A DNA stretch of 64,000 nucleotides. It comes from Dreissena polymorpha (Eukaryota > Mollusca > Bivalvia > Myida > Dreissenidae). Numbering within the stretch: the stretch's first letter is position 1; every line of letters starts with the position of its first letter. Below are positions 26,168 through 37,660 of this stretch, piece by piece. The position numbers and the translations under genes are program-made. The notes under the pieces are model-generated. The model ran no database searches. It saw only the letters and a program-made list of their open reading frames with translations, and was not told where the DNA came from. Location of the stretch: assembly GCF_020536995.1 (NCBI RefSeq), contig NC_068360.1, positions 18,816,589-18,880,588 on the forward strand, in the 5' to 3' direction.

Positions 26168-27141
26168 CCATAGATTTTCAACCTATGCATTACCTATTCA
26201 AACAAGTCATAGTGTACTTGGTGTAAATCCTGTTAATATTATATAATTTTCTTAAGACAGATTTTTCGCAGGAGTGCTGGAAAATATTTTTTCCAAATTA
26301 TGTACTTTCTACACATTTGTAAATGTAATTTGCAAATTGTAAAATCAGTTTTAATGTTAACTGTCTTAAAGCAATATGAATCTGCTGGTTGAGGGTGTGT
26401 CCTTGATTCAGAACATGTTACTTTGTTGTCAAGAATTACAACTTGTCAGTGGTCCTGTCAATAGATACAATTTAAAATGAATAAGTGTTGAACTGTCTTC
26501 AGTTTAAATAGCATGTCTTCAGGCCTTGCACAGTAGGCCTAAATCACATGCATGTTAGAAAGTACTTCATAATACATGCAGTGGTTTCTACATAATGCAG
26601 GTTAGTGGATTTGTGTTTCTTAATAGTTCTAGTGGATTAAAGTTTCTTTATATTTCAATATTTCAATTTATGTGTGTCAAATTTATTGAATGTGGTGGCA
26701 AATATCTCTATTGAGAGGGGATGTTTTACTTTGGTCAGAAGTTAAGGGTCACTGTTAGACATAAAATGGCTATGCATATCGACTAGAGTTCTTTTGCCAA
26801 AAATGTATTTATGATTGGATTAATGGAGTGATATAATAATTAATATGTGCATGTTGAAAGCTCATACGATGGTGTTCTGTCAGTATTGGTCGGTGACTCA
26901 TACTGAATGATGTATGAGAATGTGCACTTATGCCAGACATCAGTGTCTTATGATGAGAGATATTTGCATGTAATGGCATATTGAGGCTGGTATTTGTCTA
27001 AGAATTGTAGCAAATTGCATGTTTTATTCAAGTTAAAAGACCGCATATTTTGTGACAGCGCTCTTCTTGTAAAAAAGCTGCACAGGCTTAAGAATATTTT
27101 TTACCCTTACCCACTCGGAAGCAAAGTGTACATGGTTAAGT
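26168..27141. other. Intergenic AT-rich DNA
   Basis: Nothing recognisable. Confidence 0.5.
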
Positions 27142-27208
27142 GCAAACAGCATAAAACCAGAACAGCCTGCGAGTTACTCGCAGTCTGTTCAGGTTTTATG
27201 CTGTTTGC
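27142..27208. repeat. 67-bp near-perfect hairpin repeat
   Basis: The outer arm GCAAACAGCATAAAACC pairs with GGTTTTATGCTGTTTGC. The arms continue through CTGCGAGT/ACTCGCAG with about three mismatches and almost no loop. A diverged, reverse-oriented relative is at about 35253-35345, so this is a dispersed element rather than a unique RNA gene. Confidence 0.75.
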
Positions 27209-27700
27209 TGCTCATCAGTGCCTAAGGATTTGAATTGGAGCCTTTAAAACATTAAATATAGTAAGAAAGGTATTTAATGAAATTTAACTTTCTAAGGGAC
27301 TAAATATGCTTAAAAATATGTATCTAAGTGGTAAAGGGTTAAAGATAATGGTCAATACACATGAACACAAAGTATTTTTATTGCTTATTTTATGGTTGGG
27401 GTTCAGATCATGGCTTGATGATTACTGTTGTACTGATTTTTTCTGAAATTTCTGACTGCAATAATGCCTTAAAGAAAATAATACAGAGACAAGCTTAGGG
27501 TCAAACAGACATAAAATATGTGAAAACGTCTTATTCACTTCCTTACACGCCTGTTTATCTGTATTTAAGCATAGATAAAGGGGCTGCTGTGTTGAACATG
27601 CTTGGTGACAGAGTAATGTTGTTGACTATATATGGTTCAACTGCCCTAATAACCAACTTACCTGATAAAACAATGAACCTTGTTCAGCATTGCAACTTTT
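27209..27700. other. Intergenic DNA
   Basis: Nothing recognisable. Confidence 0.45.
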
Positions 27701-27930
27701 ATTATCCCCACGCTCCGAATTGGAGCGGGGGTATTATGTGGTTATCTCCGCCGTCCGTCCGTCCTGGCCACTATCACCTCCTACACTATTAGCACAAGAA
27801 CCTTGAAACTTACACACATGGTAGCTTATAATGAACACATGTTCGACAGTGCAGTACTTGAAATTTTGATCTGACCCCAGTGGGTCAAAAGTTGCGGCAT
27901 GGGGATACATTTTCTAGTTTCATTTACAAC
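27701..27930 (+). repeat. Dispersed repeat with CCCCACGCTCC/GGAGCGGGG hairpin
   Basis: The left end is a hairpin (CCCCACGCTCC against GGAGCGGGGG) followed by GTCCGTCCGTCC and a GTGGGTCAAAAG phrase. These features are typical of mollusc dispersed repeats. The right boundary is uncertain. Confidence 0.55.
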
Positions 27931-28111
27931 ATAATCGTGCTTGTGCAGAATACCAATTTTATATCATTGGAGCAGTACAACTTATTTCAAGTGCAATGAT
28001 TTGGTTTAAAATTTGACTGTAAGGGGGCATTAAATGGAAAATTAGATTGCAGAAGAAAATAGACATGAAATATAAAACCGTTCGGTAAATGTAATTTTCA
28101 TTATTAATATA

Positions 28112-28262
28112 CCTATTATACCATAATACAACTTTTATCGGTTCCTCTTTAAAAGTCATTATACACCCATTATACCATAATTTACAACTTTTATTGGTTC
28201 CTACATGTATTTAATATTCATTATACACCCATTATACCTTAATACAACTTTTATCAGTTCCC
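28112..28262. repeat. Three imperfect ~58-bp tandem units
   Basis: ATTATACC(A/T)TAAT...ACAACTTTTAT...GGTTCC recurs at 28114, 28169 and 28231, followed each time by a CATTATACACC phrase. It is a small minisatellite in otherwise featureless DNA (27931-28690). Confidence 0.7.
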
Positions 28263-28689
28263 ACCCATTGACTGGAAATTATAAACTTGTGTAAGGCTTT
28301 CTGTGAAGATTTAACAATCTTGTTTAATGCCCACCTCTCTCTTTACCATTATGTTAAGGGATTAACATAGATCAGCCTTGCTTTTAACTGCTGATACTGT
28401 CTTTCTGTTAAGCAGAGCTTTGGTTTAAACTTAAGCAGTTTGAATGTCCTTTGATTGACAATTGACATTTTTGTTGTTGTATTACAAGTTTGTGTTTCGG
28501 TGATATTTATAATATTACATATTGGAAATAGGTCAAAAGCTGGGTAAACATTTAATGTTTTATATTCAGCATGAATAAGTTGCAAGATTATATGAATGTT
28601 TCAAGAATATTTAGCCTAATTTTTTGCTCCCCTTTAACAATATTTTGTACTTGGACCGGGAGAATTATGTTATAGCAACATTTTTATGT

Positions 28690-30060
28690 TTGGACATACA
28701 TGTACAGCCAACGCAGAACAAACGTATGTCGCTATCCGCAGTGGCAAAGCGAAACCAGTCGATGCCGCGTCTGCTGTTGAAGCCGCGTCAGTATGCGGCA
28801 GCAAGTCGCATTTTCGCCGCAAAGCATCGCATCTGTCCGCCGAGGCAAGCAACATGTTGCGATCCGCGACATGATGCAGAGTCGATGTGCATAATAAAAT
28901 AAAAAATCTTTGTAAAATGATTAGTTACATGTAGTTAACAAATTTTAAAAGAACAATTATAATAATACTTAAAATCATTATAAATTTATTGTGCGCGGAT
29001 TGTTTGAGCATATACATGAAAGCATAGTTAATGTGTCTGGCCAATTAAGTTTGTTTCCCGCCCGTAGTGTATGTATTTCACACATAAACAAGGTCACGTA
29101 ATTATGTTTTCGCACATACAAGTGGTCAAGGCTCTAGCATATGGTGGATTTATAAATTAATTGCATGTTGTTTTTGCTATTATATTTTAGCTGAGAAAAT
29201 TAGCGGTTTGAAGCCACATCAATAATCGAGACGGTGAAGACGTATTTGTTGTTTTGTTAATTAGCAGCTTATTATAACTATTGTTTGAATATGCGTATAT
29301 AAACTTGTTTCATTTTGTTCATATTATACAGTTAATATCGCTGCTAATTACCCGATAATCCCTTATATTCCAGTTTTAAAGCAAATGCTGGTAAATATTT
29401 ACGATACACAAACATTCTCCATATTTCTTAAGTATCAAATACATTTTGGCATTTGTTACTATTTAAAGAGATGATGAAATAACGTCTAATGGGGCGGTTT
29501 TTTTTCCACTGAACACGCGATTTACGCCTGACGTGATGTTCATGTATTTATACTACACAAAATACACCCACACTTTCCAAACGACGTTCTACATGTCTGC
29601 ATAATTTTCGCGCGCTTTTTATGAGACAAAGGATATTTTAGCACTGTGTATTTAACGCTAGAATTTGCCAAAGATCGCGTTAGCATTAAAATTTGGAAGT
29701 GTGTTTCGGATTACAAATTTAATAATGATAATTTGAGATTCAAACGAAACATTTACAGTTGTGCGTAATTAATTCAACGATAATTTGTTAAAGTGCATTG
29801 CATGTCATATCCTTTATTAATACATGAAAATAATAATTATGAAATTAGCGTAAATCTAGGTTTCTACGCTACACATATGTACATGTAGGTGGATATCTTT
29901 TCACTCGATCCGCCGCATACGTATGCGGCGGATTTATTCCGCGAAAGCACGCAAGGTTAATATAGACATGGCGTTGTTGCGCAGATCGATGCCGAGTGCC
30001 TCGGCGATACGCCGCGTGATTACACGACTCACCCGCCGAGTACTAAGATTTTGTCCGTGT
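28690..30060 (-). mobile_element. Diverged relative of the 13.8-15.6 kb element
   Basis: CG-rich ends (GCCGCGTC and GCCGCATACG blocks) flank an AT-rich middle. The middle matches the inverted middle of 13823-15621, including GCATAATTTTCGCGCGCTTT and GTGTGTTTCGGATTAC. I could not define exact ends or target duplications, so the limits are approximate. No reading frame was supported. Confidence 0.55.
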
Positions 30061-30096
30061 TTGTGTTAAAAGAAACACTGCCATAAAATGTTATTT

Positions 30097-30378
30097 TTAG
30101 CTTGACTGTTTTTGGAGAGGTATTGTCATAGCCAGCGAGTCTGCTGTCCGTGTCGTGCTAAAACCTTAACATTGGCTCTAAAATCAAAGTGCTTCCACCT
30201 ACAACATTGAAACTTCATATGTAGCTGCGCCTTGATGAGTTCTGCATGTCACACCCATTTTTGGGTCACTAGGTCAAGGTCACTGTGACCTCTAATATTC
30301 TTCTGACAAGCTTTAATTTATTGAAAACTGCACCCGCAGCTGAGCGTTGGCACCCGCTATGTGGTGCTCTTGTTTTTA
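30097..30378 (+). mobile_element. Dispersed repeat with hairpin plus CTCTTGTTTTT end
   Basis: It starts TTAGCTTGACTG and contains GGTCACTAGGTCAAGGTCAC. It ends with a GCACCCGCTATGTGGTGC hairpin followed by TCTTGTTTTT. Confidence 0.7.
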
Positions 30379-30726
30379 AATTGTGTTTACATGTACACCT
30401 TATATATGTGCAGGTATTTTTTTGGCAGCCTGGGGTAAACAAGTACAGATATAACTCATTTACAATAAATGTGGATATTCAAAGCAAGTATATACAATGT
30501 TATTACTTTAGTTGAAACAAAAAAATTGAAGATAAATCAAAGACTAGAATTTAAATTCAGAAGAAGCAATATCATCAGATAATCTAGAAAATAAAAGTTT
30601 TAATGCAAATACTGTTCTGCTGTTTAGCAGAAAACTAATTCATGTCCACAAGATAGAGGTGTGATTTTTCCTCCATTTTGCTGATCTCCTCCCTTTCAAT
30701 GTCAAACTTATTTGAAAATCATTTTA

Positions 30727-32254
30727 AGCTCATCTATTTGTGGAAAAAAAATTATGAGCTATTGTCATCACCTTGACGTCGGCGTCGCCGTCCGGTTAAG
30801 TTTTGCGTTTAGGTCCACTTTTTTCAGAAAGTATCAATGCTATTGCATTCAAACTTGGTACACTTACTTACTATCATAAGGGGACTGGGCAGGCAAAGTT
30901 AGATAACTCTGGCATGCATTTTGACTGAATTATGTGCCCTTTTTATACTTAGAAAATTGAAAATTTTGGTTAAGTTTTGCGTTTAGGTCCACTTTTTTCA
31001 GAAAGTATCAATGCTATTGCATTCAAACTTGGTACACTTACTTACTATCATGAGGGGACTGGGCAGGCAAAGTTAGATAACTCTGGCGTGCATTTTGACA
31101 GAATTATGTGCCCTTTTTATACTTAGAAAATTGAAAATTTTGGTTAAGTTTTGTGTTTAGGTCCATTTTATTCCTTAAGTATCAAAGCTATTGCTTTCAT
31201 ACTTGCAACCCTTACTAACTATCATAAGGGGACTGTGCAGGCAAAGTAATGTAACTCTGACTGGCATTTTGACAGAATTATGTGCCCTTTTTATACTTAG
31301 AAAATTTAAAATTTGGTTATGTTTTGTGTTTAGGTCCACTTTATTCCTACAGTATCAAAGCTATTGCTTTCATACTTGCAACACTTATTAACTATCGTAA
31401 GGGGACTGTGCAGGCAAAGTTATGTAACTCTGAATGGCATTTGGACGGAATTATGGGCCCTTTTTACTAAGAAAATTGAAAGTTTGGTTAAGTTTTGTGT
31501 TTTGGTCCACTTTACCCCTAAAATATCATAGATATTGCTTTCATACTTGGAACACTCGCAAACTATCATAAGGGTACAGTAAAAGGACAAGTTGCATAAC
31601 TCTGGATGTCATTTTTACGGAATTATGGCCCTTTTTTGACTTAGTAACTTTGAATATATGGTTAAATTTTGTGTTTTGATCCACTTTACTTCTTAAGTAT
31701 CAAGGCTATTGCTTTCAAACTTCAAATACTTTCATGCTATCATGAGGTTACTGTACCTGGCAAGTTGAATTTTACCTTGACCTTTGAATGACCTTGACCC
31801 CATCGCACCCAAGAATCCCCCCCCCCCCCACCCCCCCCTCCCCCCACCCGAATCCCCCCCCCCTAATTTTTTTTTTTTAAGATCATCTCACAAATTACAA
31901 CCACACCCTCAAACTATACCCCCCACCTCACCCCCCATTTTTTTTTTTTTAATCGGTTAAAAAACACAAATATTTATTTTTATTATTTTATGTTTGAAAT
32001 ACCGTCCAACCATCGCACCCAAGAATCCCCACTCCCACCCCCACCCCACCCCCCACCCGGCCCCCCCAGATTTTTTTTTTCCTTTTTTTCGCATTTTTGG
32101 AAGATAATGTAATAAATGTCCACACCCCCACACAATGCACCCCTCTTCACTCCACCCCTCCCTCCCTCCTTTGTGATTGAAAATGAGAGTCCCTTCACCT
32201 TTAAAAAGAAAATAGATGAGCGGTCTGCACCCGCAAGGCGGTGCTCTTGTTTTT
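30727..32254 (+). mobile_element. Pearl-like element with six ~174-bp tandem core units
   Basis: It starts AAGCTCATCTATTTG. A unit beginning GGTTAAGTTTTG(C/T)GTTT recurs at 30794, 30969, 31142, 31315, 31485 and 31660, with divergence growing to the right. C-rich low-complexity DNA follows (31808-32180), and the element ends with the hairpin GCACCCGCAAGGCGGTGC then TCTTGTTTTT. The layout (mobile ends around a tandem core) resembles bivalve pearl-type elements; that comparison is from memory. The spacer 32255-32629 shows no gene. Confidence 0.75.
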
Positions 32255-32629
32255 AACTTTGTTTGATCTGTATGCAATTGAGAAGTTTAGTTGAACCTCA
32301 TTTGGGTGGGTCGGGCTTTTTACTCCCCTAAAGTGGTTCTTAAATCACACACCCCGCCTCAATTTTGAAAACAATCTGTACCATTCTGTTCCTTGGCAAA
32401 TGCATTACAGACTACCATGTAGCAGTAAAGCTTGCTGGCACTGTAAAGTTTGCTGTAAAAGTACTCAGGAAAGCTAAAGGGAAATGGCCCTGGACTAATT
32501 GGAAGATCACAGGCCACATTACTTGTGTGGGGATAGGTCATAAATGTATTTCTATGGCAATTACCCCCACCTCTGATTCAAGTAGGATAGTTGTCAGTTA
32601 ATGCCATAAGTGAGTCATACTGATAATAC

Positions 32630-33375
32630 CAGGCTTGTCGAAAATGAAAAAAATCTGCCGGTCATCCAAACAGGCATTTCAGAAAATATGCCAGTCCTGA
32701 AAAAAATTAGCCGGGCCGAAAACAACAACAAAACTATGTACATTAACATAAACCCTTTATTTAGCTCAACAAGCCACTGCTGGCACAGTGCTTTATCCTA
32801 ATAAGATAACAGTTTTTCGGTGTTAATCAATTCATCATGATAGCCTGGACAATCTTCTTCAATTTCCATATCTTCTTCAGTGTCACACAGTTAAGCAATC
32901 TCCTTTTTGAAGTTAGGGATTATAACAACGTAAACTAAAGTAAGAAGAAGTATCGAAAATAAAATTGCGGTAAACGGACACTATCCTGTACAAGGTAAAA
33001 TTATAACATTTTTGGAGACCTAAGACGAGTGCATGTTATAAAGATATCACTAGAACATTGTTTATATTTAATAAACAACCGTTTTAAAGCCATGCTCATA
33101 AAGAAATTCATATTTTAATGTCCTTATCTACTTGAAAAATCTTTTTTTGTTAGAACGCAGTTGCCGATTTTGCGAACATCAAAACAATGAGCAATTTCAT
33201 TTTCATGATGAAGTAAGGGATTTGCTTTTCGAATTCTCAACTTTGAAACAAAATTATTTGTTTTCATTCATTTCACATTTTGCCGGTTGTCAGGACCGAC
33301 ATTCTTGTTAAACCTGCCTGACCAAATGGAAATCTGCCGGTCAGGACCGGCGGACCGGCAGTTTCGCCAAGCCTG
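32630..33375. mobile_element. TIR DNA transposon with 6-bp target duplication
   Basis: The left end CAGGCTTGTCGAAAATG is matched by the inverted right end with two changes (CAGGCTTGGCGAAACTG). TAATAC flanks both sides (32624-32629 and 33376-33381). CTGCCGGTC-type blocks repeat near both ends. It is non-coding. Confidence 0.8.
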
Positions 33376-33381
33376 TAATAC

Positions 33382-33870
33382 CATACTTATATAACGACAT
33401 ACTTATGCCATTATGTCATAGGTATAATGGCATAATGTATGTCTTTACCGGATAGTGATAATACCATATTTATCCAATAACATACTTATGCCATTATGTC
33501 GTATTAGTATAGTTGCATAAGTATGCCATTACTGATACTAATGATACCATATAAGTATGTCATTATATGGTATGGCATCAGTAATGACATACTTATGCCA
33601 CTTCACTAATGACTGAGGCATATGTTACATGTCATTACTGATGCCATACCATATCAATGACATACTTATGCCATTATGTCATTAGTGTAGTGGCATAAGT
33701 ATGTCATTACTGATACTAATGATACCATATATTGACATACTTATGCAATTATGTCATTAGTGTAGTGACATAAGTATGTCATTACTGATACCATACCATA
33801 TAATGACATATTTAGATGTATGCCATTATGTGATAAGTATAAATTGGCATATGTATGTCATACACAGGAA
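33382..33870. repeat. Cluster of palindromic CATACTTATG/CATAAGTATG motifs
   Basis: About 490 bp are built of ACATACTTATGCCATTATG and its reverse complement CATAATGGCATAAGTATGT in alternating orientation, joined by GTCATTACTGATAC links. Many nested hairpins are possible. It is not a CRISPR: there are no unique spacers, and the repeat is itself inverted along the array. Confidence 0.75.
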
Positions 33871-34884
33871 CTGTGTAAGCTAACTGACTGTTATGTTGAT
33901 GTGACTGATGTACTGTAGAAAACTTCGAAAAATACAAACAAGCAAACATACGTTGCCCATATATTGCTCTACTACACTTCACAAAAAGGCTTTTTAATTA
34001 ATGGGGTATTCTATATTGTGTCTAGAACCTGATGTTTTCTATGCTTTTGAAAGTGTCCTTTACTATGTAATGGGCAAAATAAATGCATATGTGTTAATAC
34101 AATCATGTTCAATGACCAAGAAGTACTTCATTTAATGCTACATCAGAATTCATGTAATGTTATCTTACTTAATTGCTAGCACACGTTCATAGACTCAGAT
34201 TTTCTACTATCACGTTACAAAAATGTATGGGCATGAATAAATAAGGGTACAAAAATCGCATTGATATAACAAAACATTATGAGATCAAGTGTTTTCTTTC
34301 TCAAGATAGAAATTGATGTGCATGTAAAATAATATGTTTCACATCATGATAAACTCCAGCTTGTATGGCGTGGTCATGATATACACCTTCAAAATAGTAA
34401 AAATGTGCATAATGTCTCTTTCTTTATTTTGTTTAGTTAGTTTAAACCTATTTATTTTAGCTTGATTGCACTGAAGCCTCAGGCTTATTGAGAAGCTCTG
34501 GAGTCTGTTTATATTATGTTCACTTGTTACACCTGAAAACGTTTTATTTCACAAAACATACTTCTTTTTTTATTAAATTCTCTGACAAACCCCAATCTGA
34601 ATACAAATCTAAGGATCGCAGGTTTGAATCCCAACCCAGCTACATGTAGGTAACTTGAGTGGTGACCCTGAAATTATTTTATGAGCAATTTTCTTCCTAC
34701 CTGTGAATCTAGTGGGGCAGTTAACAGTTACTATGTGCACTAAGAACTGATCAACCAGCTTACTCCTAAAAAAATATAGTATGTTAACTGACCGCCATGA
34801 TGTGACTTAACTCTTTACCACTTAGATATGTATGCTTATGCATTTGTAGTCCCTTAGAATGTTAAATATAACTTAAGACCTTTC
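33871..34884. other. Intergenic DNA
   Basis: Nothing recognisable. Confidence 0.5.
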
Positions 34885-35203
34885 CAGGGCCCTCAATCCA
34901 TTTTAGGGGAATCGGGTCGCTACCCTCATGAGGAGGAATTTTCGCTGCGTTTCCCTTTTTGGGGGATTTTTTTTACTTACTCTCGCATGATTATATTTGT
35001 ACATGTTTGCACTATATTCATTTCTTTGTTCATAATGAAGTATGTTTAACAAGATCAAATTCAAATAGAATTGAGCTATAATAATCATTAGACACATCTT
35101 TAAAAAAAAAAAAAAAAAATCAGGGGAATTTAAAAAAGTATTCTTTTCAGGTGGGGGACTGTGGCCGAAATTCGGCTGCAGATTTGATAGAATGAGGGCC
35201 CTG
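34885..35203 (-). mobile_element. MITE with CAGGGCCCTCA ends, copy 2
   Basis: The ends are CAGGGCCCTCA and TGAGGGCCCTG. The interior is the reverse complement of 17071-17393, including the poly-A/T tract and the TTTTTGGGGGATT block. The flanks CTTTC and CTTTG are compatible with a 5-bp duplication carrying one change. Confidence 0.75.
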
Positions 35204-35252
35204 CTTTGTTACTAGATTTAAGTTTTGAAGGCTTCGTTTCCAATTAGATACT

Positions 35253-35345
35253 GATGAGCAGCAAACGGCATTAGACCTGAATCAATTGCGAGTGACTTGA
35301 TCGCAGGTTGCACAGGTTTTATTCTGTTTGCACATACCCATTTTC
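35253..35345. repeat. Diverged copy of the 27.1-kb hairpin repeat
   Basis: It carries GCAGCAAACGGCATTAGACC at one end and GGTTTTATTCTGTTTGC at the other. It matches the outer arms and the GCTGCTCATCAGT flank of 27142-27208 in reverse orientation. Confidence 0.65.
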
Positions 35346-35958
35346 ACTTTTCTTCTGAGTGGCAAAGGGATAAATTCTGTTGAATGAAGTTAACAATAAA
35401 AAATAAAAGAACTAACTTATTGCTATAATCCTAGGATATTTAAAGGCGTTTCAGAGTTTCATTTATTTTTCATGACTGGTAATCAATGGTTACCTTGATA
35501 CTGTAAACATCATTTAATATGTGTTTACCACAAAGTGCAATAAGCAGTTTTATCTGGATGTTTGGTTTAAAGCGCCCACTTTGAAGGTTACTTGATAAAT
35601 ATGAGTCAGTATTGGTCTGTAATACTGGAGTATTTAAGAATTTTACATTAGATTTTTTAGTTGACTCCGGAAGTGTATTTATCATCACATTGAAAGGGTC
35701 TTGTGCTGAACATTGTGATATAGCACAGCTTATGATACTTGTGCCTATGCCTTACCTAGTTGCAATAATTCAACTATCAGCTTTATAACCCAATGGGTTG
35801 CTGATAGTTGCAATGCGCTCTCTCTTGGCCATGGGTGCAAAATGTTATCAACAATGCAAGGGTTAAGGAACACTGAAACTGCAAGAACTTATACAAGTTT
35901 ACCTATCTAAACAACAAACTCATCCAAATGGTACCATTAAAGCAAGAAATAATTGATT

Positions 35959-36070
35959 TTATTGACTTAGGTTTTGTTTTGTATGCTGTATCCGCCATAT
36001 TGAAAAATTGACCCTTATTGACTTAGGTTTTGTTTTGTATGCTGTATCCGCCATATTGAAAAATTGACCC
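35959..36070. repeat. 56-bp direct tandem duplication
   Basis: TTATTGACTTAGGTTTTG...AAAAATTGACCC occurs twice, back to back and virtually identical. That implies a recent duplication. No gene was seen nearby. Confidence 0.8.
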
Positions 36071-36169
36071 AATATTGGTAAGGTCGCAGTACACCAATAT
36101 TTTGCATGTCGGGTTATGTGCTGCAGCCTATAAAGTCGATAACGATGTGGTATTCGATACAGAATACAC

Positions 36170-37358
36170 CAGCGCTTCCGTTAGTGGACGTCCGGGCGTA
36201 AATTACGCCCGAAAACGGCAGTCGTACGTCCATTATGCAAATGGTGGAAGTCCCTTGGACGTCCGATAATCCACATGTATGCTGTTTGCGAATACACAAC
36301 ACGCACAATGTCAACAGTAAATCGGGTTATTTAGACGGTTAACTCCGCCCAAAGACCTATAGGTCTTTGCTCCGCCTAAGAGCTACAGTTTTCAATGAAT
36401 TTCTCAGCGAGTGGTCAATATTGATTTTTCCAGCTGTCAATCACATGCTTCTTGATAAGCGTATCAGCCAATCAGCGCTTAGGCAGCAGAATACATGCTG
36501 ACCTCACGTGAAGCTGTATACAATAATATTAGCGACCTCTGCGCTACGAAGTTTTTATTTAGCAATCAAATTTAATTAAGTCAACGCTTTCCTCGAGGAA
36601 GGATGGCGTGACATTGTACATGAAGTCTAATTTTTGCATGATTTTCATGTGTGCACGAAAAACACGGGAAATGTTTATTTGTTGCTAGAATGTTCTTAAC
36701 TTTCCGTGAATAATAAAATCTGGAAATGATTTCGGATTACACGTTTGATTTATAAGCATTTGAATATACTTAAATTGAATTACGTTAATTGTATACCGAT
36801 TGTCATAATGCATAATGCAACAAGTAGTTAAATAACGTGTTTTGAAATTGCCAAACTAAGCATATTGGTCTACATGCATGAATGACCTGACAAGTTATAT
36901 TGCGATTCGGAATTAAGTGTACTCGGTATAATTAAAAGAAAGACGCTTTTTTACACTCCAAAATTCGCTTTCACTTACGCAAACTTTTCTGAAAGGAGGT
37001 ACATGAAACATTTTAGTTAAGTCGTTGATTTGTTGTAATCACTAAATATGAACGTGCTCTATGCTCTCAAATCACGTCACATGATTAACGCATGTTCAAT
37101 GGGAATTCCCCCATCCCACAATTCAATTTGTATATGCCAAAATGGCGGACGTTGCAGACGTCAACATTGGTCGTATTTTGGTTTTCAAAATATAAATCGT
37201 AATAATACTGGATTATCGGGTAATGGATAGAGTTGGAACATGTACGTATATTAAAATTCTGAAATAAAAGTGGGACTTCAAAATTTATGTTTGTGACGTC
37301 CAAAATTTTAGGCTTGGAAGTCAGGACTTCCAACTTTTAAAAGCTAACGGAAGCGCTG
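36170..37358. mobile_element. Non-autonomous TIR DNA transposon, copy 2 with different ends
   Basis: The left end CAGCGCTTCCGTTAG and the inverted right end CTAACGGAAGCGCTG match exactly. ATACAC flanks both sides (36164-36169 and 37359-37364). The core from GCTCCGCCTAAGAGCTAC (36370) to GGATTATCGGGTAATGGATAGAG (about 37210-37235) aligns with 826-1850, but the terminal repeats are unrelated to CAGGGTTGTCATTAT. Confidence 0.8.
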
Positions 37359-37564
37359 ATACACTGTTTCAAATTTAAACATAAACATGTCAGCGAGAAA
37401 AGTGTGTTGAAATATCGTTGTGTTTTTATAGGGTGCATGCAAAGGATGACATCCGTAGGTTGCCATTCAGGTGAATTTAACATGTTTATGAAGGTTTATT
37501 CATTATTTCCTCAATTTGTCTCGAACAACGTCTGTTTAGTGAAGTGCACGGATTCGCTGCCCTG

Positions 37565-37660
37565 AACTGCACCCATGCTTATGAAGGGGTGCATATGGAC
37601 TGCCAGAGCCGCCATAGCAAAAATTATCAAAGGCTCTGGGAGTCTGTTTATATGGACAAA
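37565..37660. repeat. Dispersed repeat, inverted copy of 12266-12370
   Basis: It shares TATGAAGGGG, TTATCAAAGGCTCTG and GTTTATATGGAC with the 12.3-kb copy in opposite orientation. The flanks up to 38688 show no gene, although 5' exons or the promoter of the next gene must lie here or further left. Confidence 0.7.

Noticed and set aside
31957-32277. Gly/Trp-rich minus-strand frame
   Set aside because: It arises from C-rich low-complexity DNA inside a mobile element.
32365-32601. 78-residue plus-strand frame (KWPWTNWKITGH)
   Set aside because: Composition is plausible, but there is no acceptor/donor pair, no domain, and repeat-rich surroundings.
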